DNA of 60,036 nt from an uncultured Paracoccaceae bacterium (GTDB taxonomy: Bacteria > Pseudomonadota > Alphaproteobacteria > Rhodobacterales > Rhodobacteraceae): positions 1 through 60,036 of the forward strand of contig CANMAI010000018.1 of NCBI GenBank assembly GCA_947495795.1. The letters run 5' to 3'. Below, piece by piece: positions 34,032-42,666 of the stretch. The notes under the pieces are model-generated. The model had not been told where the DNA came from. It saw only the letters and a program-made list of their open reading frames with translations, and searched no databases. Made by a program: the position numbers and the translations under genes. The stretch's first letter is position 1, and each line of letters begins with the position of its first letter.

Positions 34032-35177
34032 ATGACACATGACTTTGTTCTTGCGAATGCCAAGCTGATCCTTCCTCGCGAGGTGCTGCACGGCAGCCTG
34101 AGCATCCGGAATGGCGTGATCACTTCGATGGATACTGGCAGCAGCGTTCCAGCAGGAGCCACGGATTGCGAAGGGGATTTCGTGGCGCCGGGGTTGATTG
34201 AGCTTCATACGGATAATCTGGAGCGCCACCTCAAGCCCCGCCCGCAGGTGGATTGGCCGCATCAGGCTGCCATCGTGGCCCATGACAGGGAATTGGCAGG
34301 GACAGGAATTACAACGGTTTTCGATGCGATCCGCGTGGGCTCGATCATCTCCGATGCTGGCAAACGTTACGGCAAGTATGCGCGAAAAATGGCGGATGAG
34401 ATCCTGGCAATGCGGAGTGCTGGCGCATTGAAAATCAGCCATCATCTGCACCTCCGGGCGGAGATATGCTCTGAAACGTTGTTGGAGGAGCTTGATGAGT
34501 TTGGGGTGGATGACCGGGTGGGGATCGTATCCTTGATGGATCACACGCCGGGGCAACGGCAGTTCCGCGACATCTCCAAATTTTCGGATTACGTGCGGGG
34601 CAAGCATGGGCTTTCGGCCGAGGGTTTTGATGAGTACGTAGAATTTCTGTATGAGCTTCAGTCACGGCTGGGCGCACACCATGAGGCGGGTGCCGTGGCT
34701 GCTGCCAAGAGATATGGGGCCACGCTGGCGAGCCACGATGACACGACCGCCGGGCAGGTGGAGACCTCGCGTGGCCACGGGGTGCGGGTGGCGGAGTTCC
34801 CTACGACGGTAGAGGCTGCCAAGGCCTGTGAAGACGCAATGATCGATGTGATCATGGGGGCACCGAACCTTGTGCGCGGTGGCTCTCATTCGGGCAATGT
34901 GGCAGCTGTTGAACTGGCGGAGTTGGACTGCCTCGATATTCTTTCCTCCGACTATGTTCCTGCCGCCCTGCTGCTGGCCGCTGTGAGGCTGGGTGATGTG
35001 TGGGGGAATATGGCGCGGGGGATTGCGACCGTGACAGAGGCGCCTGCGCGGGCTGTAGGGCTGGATGATCGGGGCGTACTTGCGGTTGGCAATCGGGCGG
35101 ATGTGATCCGCTTCAGCCTGCGGGAAAACGCACCTGCACTGGAGGCTGTATGGTCGGCCGGGATGAGGGTTGCGTAA
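34032..35177 (+). CDS. phnM: Alpha-D-ribose 1-methylphosphonate 5-triphosphate diphosphatase
   Basis: This is a 381-residue amidohydrolase of the C-P lyase pathway that removes diphosphate from the triphosphate intermediate. Motifs are GDFVAPGLIELHTDNLERHL (modified HxH, as in PhnM), HHLHLRAEICSETLLEEL, SLMDHTPGQRQF, LASHDDTTAGQVE and DILSSDYVPAALL with the catalytic Asp. Length and motif order are normal for PhnM. It follows phnN and is 4 bp ahead of an ArsC-like gene. The core C-P lyase genes must lie elsewhere, or this pair has another use. Confidence 0.92.
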   Translation: MTHDFVLANAKLILPREVLHGSLSIRNGVITSMDTGSSVPAGATDCEGDFVAPGLIELHTDNLERHLKPRPQVDWPHQAAIVAHDRELAGTGITTVFDAIRVGSIISDAGKRYGKYARKMADEILAMRSAGALKISHHLHLRAEICSETLLEELDEFGVDDRVGIVSLMDHTPGQRQFRDISKFSDYVRGKHGLSAEGFDEYVEFLYELQSRLGAHHEAGAVAAAKRYGATLASHDDTTAGQVETSRGHGVRVAEFPTTVEAAKACEDAMIDVIMGAPNLVRGGSHSGNVAAVELAELDCLDILSSDYVPAALLLAAVRLGDVWGNMARGIATVTEAPARAVGLDDRGVLAVGNRADVIRFSLRENAPALEAVWSAGMRVA

Positions 35178-35181
35178 TGCG

Positions 35182-35604
35182 ATGAGCATCGTGATCCATC
35201 ACAACCCCGATTGCGGAACCTCGCGCAATACGCTCGCCATCATCGCGGCAACCGGTGCTGAGCATACCGTTATCCCCTATCTGGAGACTGGATGGACGCG
35301 CCCGCAATTGCTGGGCCTTTTTGCTGTGGCGGGTCTGACACCGCGCGACGCCTTGCGTGTTTCCAAATCTCCGGCGAAGGCGCTTGGGCTTCTGGAGCCG
35401 GGCATTACCGATGAGGCGCTGATCGAGGCGATGATTGCCCATCCGGTCCTCGTGAACCGTCCTTTTGTGTGTACGCCCAAGGGGGTGAAGCTGTGCCGGC
35501 CGTGCGAGGCGGTGTTCGATTTTCTGGAGACGCTGCCGCCCGGGCCGTTTGCCAAGGAAGATGGGCAGATGCTGATTGATGCCGAGGGAAAGCGCCTTCT
35601 TTAG
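35182..35604 (+). CDS. arsC: ArsC-type arsenate reductase (glutaredoxin-dependent)
   Basis: The 140-residue protein has the catalytic loop NPDCGTSRNTL (Cys near residue 10), VSKSPAKALGLLEPG, and LVNRPFVCTPKGVKLCRP, which includes the conserved RPFV substrate-anion arginine. These are diagnostic of the plasmid R773-type arsenate reductase. No arsB, acr3 or arsR gene is near; instead it follows phnM by 4 bp, so it is expressed with phosphonate genes. A related thiol-linked role in phosphorus metabolism is possible. It converges with tsaC and overlaps its end by 4 bp. Confidence 0.88.
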   Translation: MSIVIHHNPDCGTSRNTLAIIAATGAEHTVIPYLETGWTRPQLLGLFAVAGLTPRDALRVSKSPAKALGLLEPGITDEALIEAMIAHPVLVNRPFVCTPKGVKLCRPCEAVFDFLETLPPGPFAKEDGQMLIDAEGKRLL

Positions 35605-36569
35605 GGCTTTGGAGCTGACGCGCGGCGCAGGCGATCGTTGATGGCGCGGCCGAGGCCCACTTCCGGCACCGGATCCATGTAGATCCGCGTGGTGCCTGCC
35701 TCTTGCGCCATCTTGTCCAGTATGTGGAGATGTCCGAAGAGGTTGGCGGCCGCTTCAGTGAGATCTGCGTTCTCGGAGAGGCTAAGGCCCTGCCGCGCGC
35801 CCAGAGGGCCGAAGGCGAGCCAGAGGGCATCCGCATCCGAGAGCTGGGGTGCGGGAAGAAGCCTTGTGTTTGGTGCGTAATGCGAGGCCAGTTGGCCGGG
35901 TGCGGTGATCGCTTTGCCCGGCTTAGCGAGGTTGGCGCCTAGAGCATCTGCAAGCGCCTCTTCCGGCAAGCCTCCGGGGCGGGCGAGAATGGGGGTTGGG
36001 CCGGAGAGATCGGCGATCGTTGACTCGACGCCCACGCTGCATGGCCCGCCATCGAGAACGGCGTCGATCTCTCCGGTGAGATGTTCCATCACGTGATCTG
36101 CGCTGGAGGGGCTGATGCGGCCGGACGGGTTGGCGCTGGGGGCCGCGATTGGGCCGCCGAACGCTGTGAGGAGATCGTGCGCGAGCGGATGCGCGGGCAC
36201 GCGAATGGCTATGGTGTTGAGACCGCCGGAGGCAAGCTGGCTGATGGGGCTCTCGACTTTGCGGGGCAGGATAAGCGTGAGAGGGCCGGGCCAAAAGGCG
36301 GCGGCGAGGCTTTCGGCCTCCGATGTGAACTCTGCGAGTGCCCGGGCTGCTGCAAGATCTGCCACATGAACGATCAGCGGGTTGAAGCTTGGGCGGCCCT
36401 TTGCGGCATATATGCCCGCGACGGCCGTATCGTTCGTTGCATCCGCGCCGAGGCCGTAGACTGTCTCGGTTGGAAAAGCCACAAGCCCGCCCTGACGGAG
36501 GAGCGCCGTGGCCGCACGCAGGCCCCTTTCGCTCGCCGATAGGCGGATGGTGTTTTTGTCGAGGGTCAT
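35601..36569 (-). CDS. tsaC: Threonylcarbamoyl-AMP synthase (long Sua5-type)
   Basis: The 322-residue enzyme makes threonylcarbamoyl-AMP for the t6A modification of tRNA. The YrdC domain is N-terminal (GGLVAFPTETVYGLGADA, KGRPSFNPLIVHV, GPLTLILPRK, and ANPSGRISPSSADHV). A linker with APGQLASHYAPNTRLLP and a C-terminal Sua5 domain follow, so it is the long form. Length is normal. It converges with arsC and is divergent from the acyl-CoA dehydrogenase gene, with 121 bp between starts. Confidence 0.93.
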   Translation of the reverse strand: MTLDKNTIRLSASERGLRAATALLRQGGLVAFPTETVYGLGADATNDTAVAGIYAAKGRPSFNPLIVHVADLAAARALAEFTSEAESLAAAFWPGPLTLILPRKVESPISQLASGGLNTIAIRVPAHPLAHDLLTAFGGPIAAPSANPSGRISPSSADHVMEHLTGEIDAVLDGGPCSVGVESTIADLSGPTPILARPGGLPEEALADALGANLAKPGKAITAPGQLASHYAPNTRLLPAPQLSDADALWLAFGPLGARQGLSLSENADLTEAAANLFGHLHILDKMAQEAGTTRIYMDPVPEVGLGRAINDRLRRASAPKP

Positions 36570-36690
36570 GACGTGGCGTCTTGCGGGTTGCGTTTTTCTT
36601 GCCGGAGCGGGGGTGGAGCCTTACGTTGAGAGCAACTCTATAAAGATGATGCGCCCCCTGCCACAAGGGGCAAACCCCGGAGGATGCCCG

Positions 36691-38406
36691 ATGAGCTACC
36701 AATCCCCTGTACGCGAAATGCAGTTTTACCTGAACGATGTGCTGGGTGGTGCGCGACTGGCGAAGACGGAACGATTTGCTGAGGCGACGGGTGAGATGGT
36801 GGACGCGATCCTGACAGAAGCAGCAAGGATGGCGGATGATATTCTGGCTCCGCTGAACTGGGCGGGTGATCAGCACCCGGCCAAGCTGGAGAACGGTGTG
36901 GTGCGCACTTCGCCCGGGTTCGTGGATGGCTACCGCGCGATTGCCGAGGGTGGCTGGGTCGGGATTTCGGCCGCGCCGAAGCATGGTGGGCTTGGCCTGC
37001 CGATGACGCTGACAACTTGTGTGAACGAGATGATGAGCGGTGCCTGTCTGGCGCTTTCGCTCAACCCGTTGATGACGCAAGGCCAGATTGAGGCGTTGGA
37101 GCATCACGCCTCTGAGGCGTTGCAGAGCCTCTATTTGCCGAAGCTGATTTCGGGCGAATGGACGGGCACGATGAACCTGACGGAGCCGCAAGCAGGCTCC
37201 GATGTGGGGGCGTTGCGTTCCAAGGCGGTGCCGAACGGGGATGGGACATATGCCGTTTCGGGGCAGAAAATCTACATCAGCTGGGGCGATCACGACATGG
37301 CGGAGAATGTCTGCCACCTCGTGCTGGCACGGTTGCCGGAGGGTGGGCCGGGCACTAAGGGGATCAGCCTGTTTATGGTGCCGAAGTATTTGCCAACAGA
37401 GGACGGGAAGCCAGGTGTGGCCAACTCGCTTAAGGTTGTTTCGCTGGAGCACAAGATGGGGCTGCACGGAAGCCCGACCGCCGTGATGCAGTATGATGAT
37501 GCGACGGGTTGGCTGATCGGTGCACCCGAAGGTGGGATGGCCGCGATGTTCACCATGATGAACAATGCGCGGCTCGGTGTGGGTGTGCAGGGGTTGGCGC
37601 AGGCGGAAGCAGCGTATCAGAAGGCACTGGGTTATGCGCTGGAGCGCAAGCAGGGCCGTGTGCCCGTGGAGGGTGGCACTGGTACTATTGCCGATCATGC
37701 CGATGTACGGCGGATGCTGATGACGATGAAGGCTCTGACGGCAGCAGTGCGGGCGATCTGCCTTGATACAGCGCTGAGCCTAGATATGGCCCGGGCATCG
37801 GAGGGTGATGAGGCCAAACGCTGGGCTGCACGTGGTGCGCTGCTGACACCGATTGCCAAGGCATTTGGCACGGATGTCGGCATGCAGGTGGCGGAACTGG
37901 GCGTGCAGGTGCATGGCGGGATGGGATATATTGAGGAGACGGGGGCAGCGCAGTTTTATCGCGATGCTCGGGTAACCGCTATTTACGAGGGCACCAACGG
38001 CATTCAGGCGATGGACCTTGTGGCAAGGAAGCTGATGGATGGCGGCGTGGCGGCACGGGCGATGCTGGCCGAGATTGGAGAGACGGTTGCGGCGGCCCCT
38101 TCAGAGATCGGACCGGCTTTGGGAGAGGCGTTCGACGCCGTTTCCGAGACGGTGGACTGGATGCTGAGTACAGAGGCCTTGAATGATCGCTTTGCCGGAT
38201 CCTCGCCCTTCCTGCGGGCATTCGGGCTGACGCTGGGCGCGCATTACCTTATGAAGGGCGCTTTGGCGGATGGTTCCGCTGCGCGGATGGCACTGGCACG
38301 GTTCATGATCCGCCAGCTTTTGCCGCAGGTGCCGGGGCTTTGCCAGACAGCGCGAGAGGGGGCAGACGACCTCTATGCGTTGGATGCCGATGCGCTGGCG
38401 TCCTGA
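36691..38406 (+). CDS. Acyl-CoA dehydrogenase, DmdC-like
   Basis: The 571-residue flavoenzyme belongs to the long acyl-CoA dehydrogenase group with an extra C-terminal domain. That group includes DmdC, the 3-methylmercaptopropionyl-CoA dehydrogenase of DMSP breakdown in roseobacters. The catalytic Glu433 is in IYEGTNGIQAMDL; other marks are TMNLTEPQAGSDVG (161-173) and MGLHGSPTAVMQYDDATGWL. The start at 36691 is set by CCGGAGGA eight bases upstream. Other acyl-CoAs are possible substrates, and no dmdB or dmdD is adjacent. The MBL-fold gene follows by 3 bp, so the two are in one operon. Confidence 0.9.
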   Translation: MSYQSPVREMQFYLNDVLGGARLAKTERFAEATGEMVDAILTEAARMADDILAPLNWAGDQHPAKLENGVVRTSPGFVDGYRAIAEGGWVGISAAPKHGGLGLPMTLTTCVNEMMSGACLALSLNPLMTQGQIEALEHHASEALQSLYLPKLISGEWTGTMNLTEPQAGSDVGALRSKAVPNGDGTYAVSGQKIYISWGDHDMAENVCHLVLARLPEGGPGTKGISLFMVPKYLPTEDGKPGVANSLKVVSLEHKMGLHGSPTAVMQYDDATGWLIGAPEGGMAAMFTMMNNARLGVGVQGLAQAEAAYQKALGYALERKQGRVPVEGGTGTIADHADVRRMLMTMKALTAAVRAICLDTALSLDMARASEGDEAKRWAARGALLTPIAKAFGTDVGMQVAELGVQVHGGMGYIEETGAAQFYRDARVTAIYEGTNGIQAMDLVARKLMDGGVAARAMLAEIGETVAAAPSEIGPALGEAFDAVSETVDWMLSTEALNDRFAGSSPFLRAFGLTLGAHYLMKGALADGSAARMALARFMIRQLLPQVPGLCQTAREGADDLYALDADALAS

Positions 38407-38409
38407 GAT

Positions 38410-39444
38410 ATGGATGGCGCTGGCGAACTGATCGCCTTTCCTTTTGAGGATGTGCCCGGTGAGGGCGAGGCCATTGAGGTGGATTCCGGTATCTTGTGGC
38501 TGCGATTGCCGCTGCCGATGAAACTGGATCACGTGAATATCTATGCGCTGGATGAGGGCGATAGCTGGACGATTGTGGATACTGGTTTTCATTCCAAACG
38601 CGGAGAGGCGATCTGGGAGGGGCTGCTGGACGGAGCCTTGGGCAGCAAGCCCGTAGGCCGCGTGGTGCTGACCCACCACCATCCCGATCACGTGGGCATG
38701 GCCGGTTGGCTGGCTGAGCGCGGAGCCGAGATCTGGGCCACACGGACGGCTTGGCTGATGGCGCGGATGCTGACGCTGGACGAGCAGGCGAAGCCCACTG
38801 AGGAGAGCCTTGCGTTTTACCGGGCGGCAGGCATGGCTGAGAAGATTTATGCGGAGCGGGCAGGAAGCCGACCCTTCAACTTTTCGGATGCGGTCTATCC
38901 CATTCCGCTCGGGTTCAAGCGCCTAAAGCAGCATGATCGGTTGGAGATGGGCGGGCGGCACTGGACGGTGCATATCGGCAATGGTCATGCGCCTGCGCAT
39001 GCCACCTTCTGGAGCGATGATGGCATCGTTCTGGCAGGCGATCAGATACTGCCCGGCATTTCGCCCAATCTTGGCGTTTATCCGACCGAGCCGGAAGCTG
39101 ACCCTGTGGGGGAGTGGCTGGAAAGCTGCGAACGGTTGCTGACGCTGGCCGAGCCCCGGCATCTGGTGCTGCCCGGCCATAAACTGCCATTTCGGGGATT
39201 GGTGCTGCGGTTGCAACAGTTGATCGATAACCACCACAGTGCGTTGGAGCGGCTGGAGGCTTTTCTGTCTGAGCCACGCACCGCTGCGGGGTGTTTCAGC
39301 GTTCTTTTCAAACGGGAAATCGGCAGCGGCGAATACGGATTGGCGCTTGTGGAAGCGTTTGCGCATCTCAACCATCTGCATCAGGCTGGGCGGATCCACC
39401 GCTGGCGGGGCGAGAACGATGCGTGGAACTGGCAGGCATTATAG
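38410..39444 (+). CDS. MBL-fold metallo-hydrolase
   Basis: The 344-residue protein has the metal motif THHHPDH (88-94), a later DDGIVLAGDQIL with the bridging Asp, and PGHKLPF. The C-terminal alpha-helical part (LQQLIDNHHSALERLEAFL) is that of the lactamase_B/LACTB2-like branch, active on thioesters, nucleic acids or lactones. Because it is 3 bp after an acyl-CoA dehydrogenase, a thioesterase or hydrolase role in the same acyl-CoA route is plausible; this is inferred from context. Confidence 0.88.
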   Translation: MDGAGELIAFPFEDVPGEGEAIEVDSGILWLRLPLPMKLDHVNIYALDEGDSWTIVDTGFHSKRGEAIWEGLLDGALGSKPVGRVVLTHHHPDHVGMAGWLAERGAEIWATRTAWLMARMLTLDEQAKPTEESLAFYRAAGMAEKIYAERAGSRPFNFSDAVYPIPLGFKRLKQHDRLEMGGRHWTVHIGNGHAPAHATFWSDDGIVLAGDQILPGISPNLGVYPTEPEADPVGEWLESCERLLTLAEPRHLVLPGHKLPFRGLVLRLQQLIDNHHSALERLEAFLSEPRTAAGCFSVLFKREIGSGEYGLALVEAFAHLNHLHQAGRIHRWRGENDAWNWQAL

Positions 39445-39566
39445 GCTTTTCCGCCACTTGTGGTTACGTTCCATTAACTTTATTCAGCACATCAATGCGT
39501 GTCTGGAATTTCAGACATCAAACCGTTAAAGTCACCCGGTGACATGTGCTGACGCAGGAGAGACAG

Positions 39567-39701
39567 ATGGCCGATCACGACCATGGAAAGATGGATATTA
39601 CAGAGCAGGAAAAGACCTTTGAGGGCTTTATGAAGTTCTGGATATGGCTTTTTGCAGTAAGCGCTGGCATCCTGATTTTCCTGGCGATCTTTAACTCCTG
39701 A
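39567..39701 (+). CDS. aa3-type cytochrome c oxidase subunit IV, small
   Basis: This is a 44-residue protein, MADHDHGKMDITEQEKTFEG then FMKFWIWLFAVSAGILIFLA, with one transmembrane helix. The M-D-I-x-x-Q-x-x-T-F-x-G-F-x-x pattern is that of the small subunit IV of alphaproteobacterial aa3 oxidases. CAGGAGAGACAG precedes the ATG. The genes for the large oxidase subunits are not near; this separation is common for this subunit. Confidence 0.88.
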   Translation: MADHDHGKMDITEQEKTFEGFMKFWIWLFAVSAGILIFLAIFNS

Positions 39702-39706
39702 ACTGT

Positions 39707-40075
39707 ATGACGTTCGCTCAACGTGCATTGATTCTGCTGGTTTTGCTTCTTCCCCTAGCCGGGCCGGGGCATGCTGTAACGGAAGGGCAGATTGCCCAGT
39801 TTGTGCAGCGATCTAACGCCTTTCAGGAGAAGCTGCCCCGCTCCTCTGTGCTTTCCCTCTCCAATCCACAACGCCGCAAGCGTGCCGAGTGTATACTTGG
39901 CGATATGGAAGCGCGGCATGGTGGCTCCGGCGTAAGTGCTGTGATGGACCTGATGGCGGTTCTTTCGCGCGGGGCGGAGTTTGATGACCCCACGATTGTT
40001 TCATTTAACGAGGCTTTCGGTTCCGATTATGATCGGATCGTTGCGCAATGCACGCGATCTGCGGGCGGAACCTGA
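39707..40075 (+). CDS. Small exported protein of unknown function
   Basis: The 122-residue protein has a signal peptide (residues 1-23, ALILLVLLLPLAGPGHA). The mature part is helical and has two cysteines (AECILGDM and VAQCTRSAGG) that may pair. No family recognised. It starts 5 bp after the oxidase subunit IV gene, and a lipoprotein gene follows 11 bp later, so 39567-41489 looks like one operon of small envelope genes ending with an alpha/beta hydrolase. Confidence 0.65.
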   Translation: MTFAQRALILLVLLLPLAGPGHAVTEGQIAQFVQRSNAFQEKLPRSSVLSLSNPQRRKRAECILGDMEARHGGSGVSAVMDLMAVLSRGAEFDDPTIVSFNEAFGSDYDRIVAQCTRSAGGT

Positions 40076-40086
40076 GGGAGAGCCTA

Positions 40087-40668
40087 GTGCCTGTGAAATT
40101 GGTTGTTCTGGTGATGATGCTCATCGGTCTGACGGGATGTGCCCGCGAGGTAGCTTCCAGCTCTGAAGAGATTTCGCGAGTGGCTCATCGAAGCGAAGAG
40201 CCCCCATATATTGCCATCGTGAACATGGTAGACCGGAGTGATCAGCGAGCGGCGCATACGGCGATGATCATCAATGCTTCGCAGCGTGTCATCTATGATC
40301 CGGCAGGCACATTCCAGCACCGGGATCTGGTGGAAAGAGGTGATATCCACTACGGTGCGACGGACCGGATGGTGGATTATTACGAGCGCTACCACGCCCG
40401 GTTTTCGCATTTCGTGCACACGCAGAAGATTTACCTGACAGCCGAGCAGGCGGAGCGGATTTTGCGGAGAACAGAGGCGCAGGGCCCTTCGCCCAAAATG
40501 TTCTGTACGATACATACGGGGCAAATCCTGAAGGATATCCCCGAATTTTCGTATATAAGTGTGGGTTTTTTCCCGGAAAACCTACGACGCCAGATTGCAA
40601 AGTACCCCGGCGTAGTGGACAGCTATGTTTATGAAAATGATCTTGAGAAAGCAGTACCCTTGAACTGA
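40087..40668 (+). CDS. Predicted lipoprotein, possible papain-like amidase fold
   Basis: The 193-residue protein starts at GTG 40087, placed by GAGGGAGAG upstream; it has a lipobox LIGLTGC with lipidation at Cys19. The mature part includes HTAMIINASQRVIYDPAG, RGDIHYGATDRMVDYYERYH and SPKMFCTIHTGQILKDI. A conserved His-Thr-Ala near the start and a lone Cys later recall permuted NlpC/P60-type cysteine hydrolases that act on peptidoglycan or lipids, but this is only a resemblance. The last base of its stop codon is the first of the next gene (TGATG), so translation is coupled. Confidence 0.65.
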   Translation: MPVKLVVLVMMLIGLTGCAREVASSSEEISRVAHRSEEPPYIAIVNMVDRSDQRAAHTAMIINASQRVIYDPAGTFQHRDLVERGDIHYGATDRMVDYYERYHARFSHFVHTQKIYLTAEQAERILRRTEAQGPSPKMFCTIHTGQILKDIPEFSYISVGFFPENLRRQIAKYPGVVDSYVYENDLEKAVPLN

Positions 40669-41489
40669 TGGGCCAGTTTATCCGGTTTTTTTTGGTATTG
40701 GGCGTTATCTACGGCCTGTTTGCCGCAACTTTCATCCTTTTCTACAAGGATTTCATCTATATTTTTGTGGACGATGGCGTGCCGCCCGCAGACATGCCGC
40801 GCACGGAGGTGAAGTATTTGCCGGAAGCTTTTGAGGCCCCACGCCTCAAGGTTTGGGTAACGCAGCCGCTCCCTGGTAAGCCGGTGATCCTCTATTTCAT
40901 GGGCAATTCAGGCGCGCTTTCTGTGCATGAGCCGCGATTACGGGCTTTGGCGGAGCGGGGCTTCGGTATCGCGGCGATGGCTTATCGTGGTGGAGGCGGG
41001 CAGCCGGGTGAGCCTTCGGAAGCGGGTCTCTACCGGGATGCAAAGCGGGTCTACGACCAGTTGGATGATCTTCTCGGCAGAGAAATTCCGGCGTCTGATC
41101 GTGCGATTTACGGGTATTCGCTTGGCACTGGGCTGGCTGTGCGATTGGCGGCGGAAGAGGACGAAATGGCGCTGGTGCTGGAGGCGCCCTTCAGCAGCAT
41201 GTGCGACATTGTGCAGAAGCATGTGGTGATCCTGCCTGCCTGCCGGATGATGCCTTCCGAGCGCTATGAGAGCGACTTGCTGATCGACAAGGTAGACACA
41301 ACAGTTCTGTTTTTGCATGGCGCAGAGGATGACACCGTACCCCTTGCGATGGGGCGGGATCTTTTTCTGAAAGCCAAGGAGCCGAAATTCACCAAGATCT
41401 ACCGCCGGGGCGACCATCTCGATCTCGGCCGTTACGGTGCGAGCGATGACATCGCCCAGTTTCTCGATACCTTGCGGGGCGCACGTTAG
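40668..41489 (+). CDS. Membrane-anchored alpha/beta hydrolase
   Basis: The 273-residue protein has an N-terminal TM segment (5-25) and then a hydrolase domain of the BEM46/ABHD13 type. It has an oxyanion region ILYFMGNSGA, the nucleophile elbow GYSLG (Ser151), the Asp in HGAEDDTVP and the His in RRGDHLDLG. The active site is probably outside the cytoplasmic membrane. It is coupled to the lipoprotein gene upstream, so both may act on the envelope. It converges with the phosphatase gene with a 4-bp overlap. Confidence 0.85.
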   Translation: MGQFIRFFLVLGVIYGLFAATFILFYKDFIYIFVDDGVPPADMPRTEVKYLPEAFEAPRLKVWVTQPLPGKPVILYFMGNSGALSVHEPRLRALAERGFGIAAMAYRGGGGQPGEPSEAGLYRDAKRVYDQLDDLLGREIPASDRAIYGYSLGTGLAVRLAAEEDEMALVLEAPFSSMCDIVQKHVVILPACRMMPSERYESDLLIDKVDTTVLFLHGAEDDTVPLAMGRDLFLKAKEPKFTKIYRRGDHLDLGRYGASDDIAQFLDTLRGAR

Positions 41490-42226
41490 CGTAGCTGTGA
41501 AAGGCCACCATCTTGCAGGAGGTTGATGTCCTCCGCCTCCAATACAAGACAGGAAAGCGTGCCGCCGAAAACGGCACCGGTGTCTATGGCGATACGGTTG
41601 CCATGGTGCTCGACCTTCTCCACGACCGTGTGGCCGTGGACGACGATATGCCCGTGATCGCCGGGATCTTCCAGAAAGGGCGAGCGAATCCAGATGAGAT
41701 CGTTCGGATCCTGCTCTGCTAGCGGTATGCCCGGGCGGATACCGGCGTGGACGAAGAGGTACTTGCCCAACTGATGTGTGAGCTGAGCAGCCTTAAGAAA
41801 ATCAATATGCGGTTGAGGAACGCGCTTCACGAATTCTGCATGCGTGGCAGCGGGATCTTCCGGACTGGCATTCGCCACACCGTATGAAGCCAGCGTGACA
41901 GCGCCACCGAGCGGTGTGTGAAACCAATGGTAGCGGTCCGTCACCCAGACAAGCGGATCTTGCAGGTAATCCAGAAACTGCTTGTCGTGATTGCCGAAGA
42001 GAAAAATGGTCTCGATATCGGGCTGGTCGCGGTAGGTGATAAGCTGATCGAGCACATCGCGGCTGGAAGGGCCACGATCCGTGTAATCGCCAAGAAAGAT
42101 CACGAGCGGTGATGGATGGGGGCGGGCAGCGAGGTCGGCATGTATATCAGCCCAGCGATTGGTCAGTGCGCCGAGGCACCCGTGGATGTCGCCGATGGCA
42201 TAGATACGACGGTTTTCTGTACTCAA
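41486..42226 (-). CDS. Serine/threonine-phosphatase-like metallophosphoesterase
   Basis: The protein of about 246 residues has the PPP-type motifs GDIHGC, GDYTDRGPSS, FGNHDKQ, FVHAGIRPG and VHGHTVV in order, like bacterial PrpA and diadenosine tetraphosphatase relatives. Three starts are possible: ATG 42244, ATG 42232 and TTG 42226. The only ribosome site, GGAGG, overlaps the first two and stands seven bases before the TTG, so I favour 42226. A transcription terminator for rpsU lies directly upstream. Confidence 0.85.
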   Translation of the reverse strand: MSTENRRIYAIGDIHGCLGALTNRWADIHADLAARPHPSPLVIFLGDYTDRGPSSRDVLDQLITYRDQPDIETIFLFGNHDKQFLDYLQDPLVWVTDRYHWFHTPLGGAVTLASYGVANASPEDPAATHAEFVKRVPQPHIDFLKAAQLTHQLGKYLFVHAGIRPGIPLAEQDPNDLIWIRSPFLEDPGDHGHIVVHGHTVVEKVEHHGNRIAIDTGAVFGGTLSCLVLEAEDINLLQDGGLSQLR

Positions 42227-42248
42227 GATCATTCCTCCAGACATGACA

Positions 42249-42273
42249 AAGCCCCGCGCGATGCCCGGGGCTT
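42249..42273 (-). terminator. Terminator after rpsU
   Basis: AAGCCCCG at 42249-42256 pairs with CGGGGCTT at 42266-42273. On the minus strand it is followed by a short TTTGT. It separates rpsU from the phosphatase gene on the same strand. The weak T-run may allow some read-through. Confidence 0.65.
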
Positions 42274-42302
42274 GGCCTGTATCCTAAAAGTCGCGGTGTC
42301 GC

Positions 42303-42509
42303 TTAGAGAAGCCCTTCGCGTTGCGCTTTTTTGCGCGCCAGCTTGCGCGCGCGGCGCACAGCTTCAGCCTTTTCACGGGCTTTCTTCACGGATGGCTTTT
42401 CGAAATGTTGCCGGAGTTTCATCTCCCGGAACACGCCTTCACGTTGAAGCTTCTTCTTCAGAGCGCGGAGCGCCTGATCGACATTGTTATCGCGAACCTG
42501 TACCTGCAC
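42303..42509 (-). CDS. rpsU: 30S ribosomal protein S21
   Basis: This 68-residue basic protein, starting [20 protein letters not shown], has the family segment [19 protein letters not shown] and a Lys/Arg-rich tail. S21 helps mRNA base-pair with 16S rRNA during initiation. Length is typical of alphaproteobacteria. It has its own sigma-70-like promoter (42563-42591) and a terminator, so it is a single-gene unit. Confidence 0.96.
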   Translation of the reverse strand: MQVQVRDNNVDQALRALKKKLQREGVFREMKLRQHFEKPSVKKAREKAEAVRRARKLARKKAQREGLL

Positions 42510-42562
42510 GGATAGTCACCACCTTTCCTGTGTGTGTGTTTCGATAAATCGCAGGAGCGCGC

Positions 42563-42591
42563 TATATAGCAACGTGACGCGGGGGTGTCTA
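42563..42591 (-). promoter_or_regulatory. Sigma-70-like promoter of rpsU
   Basis: Read on the minus strand: -35 TAGACA (42586-42591), a 17-bp spacer, and -10 TATATA (42563-42568), located about 54 bp before the rpsU start. Confidence 0.6.
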
Positions 42592-42666
42592 CTCCCGCGA
42601 GCGCATATTTGGCTGGCTTTGCGACGGCCGGGAATGCGATCTGCTTAAAGAGAGAATGAGGTTTTT

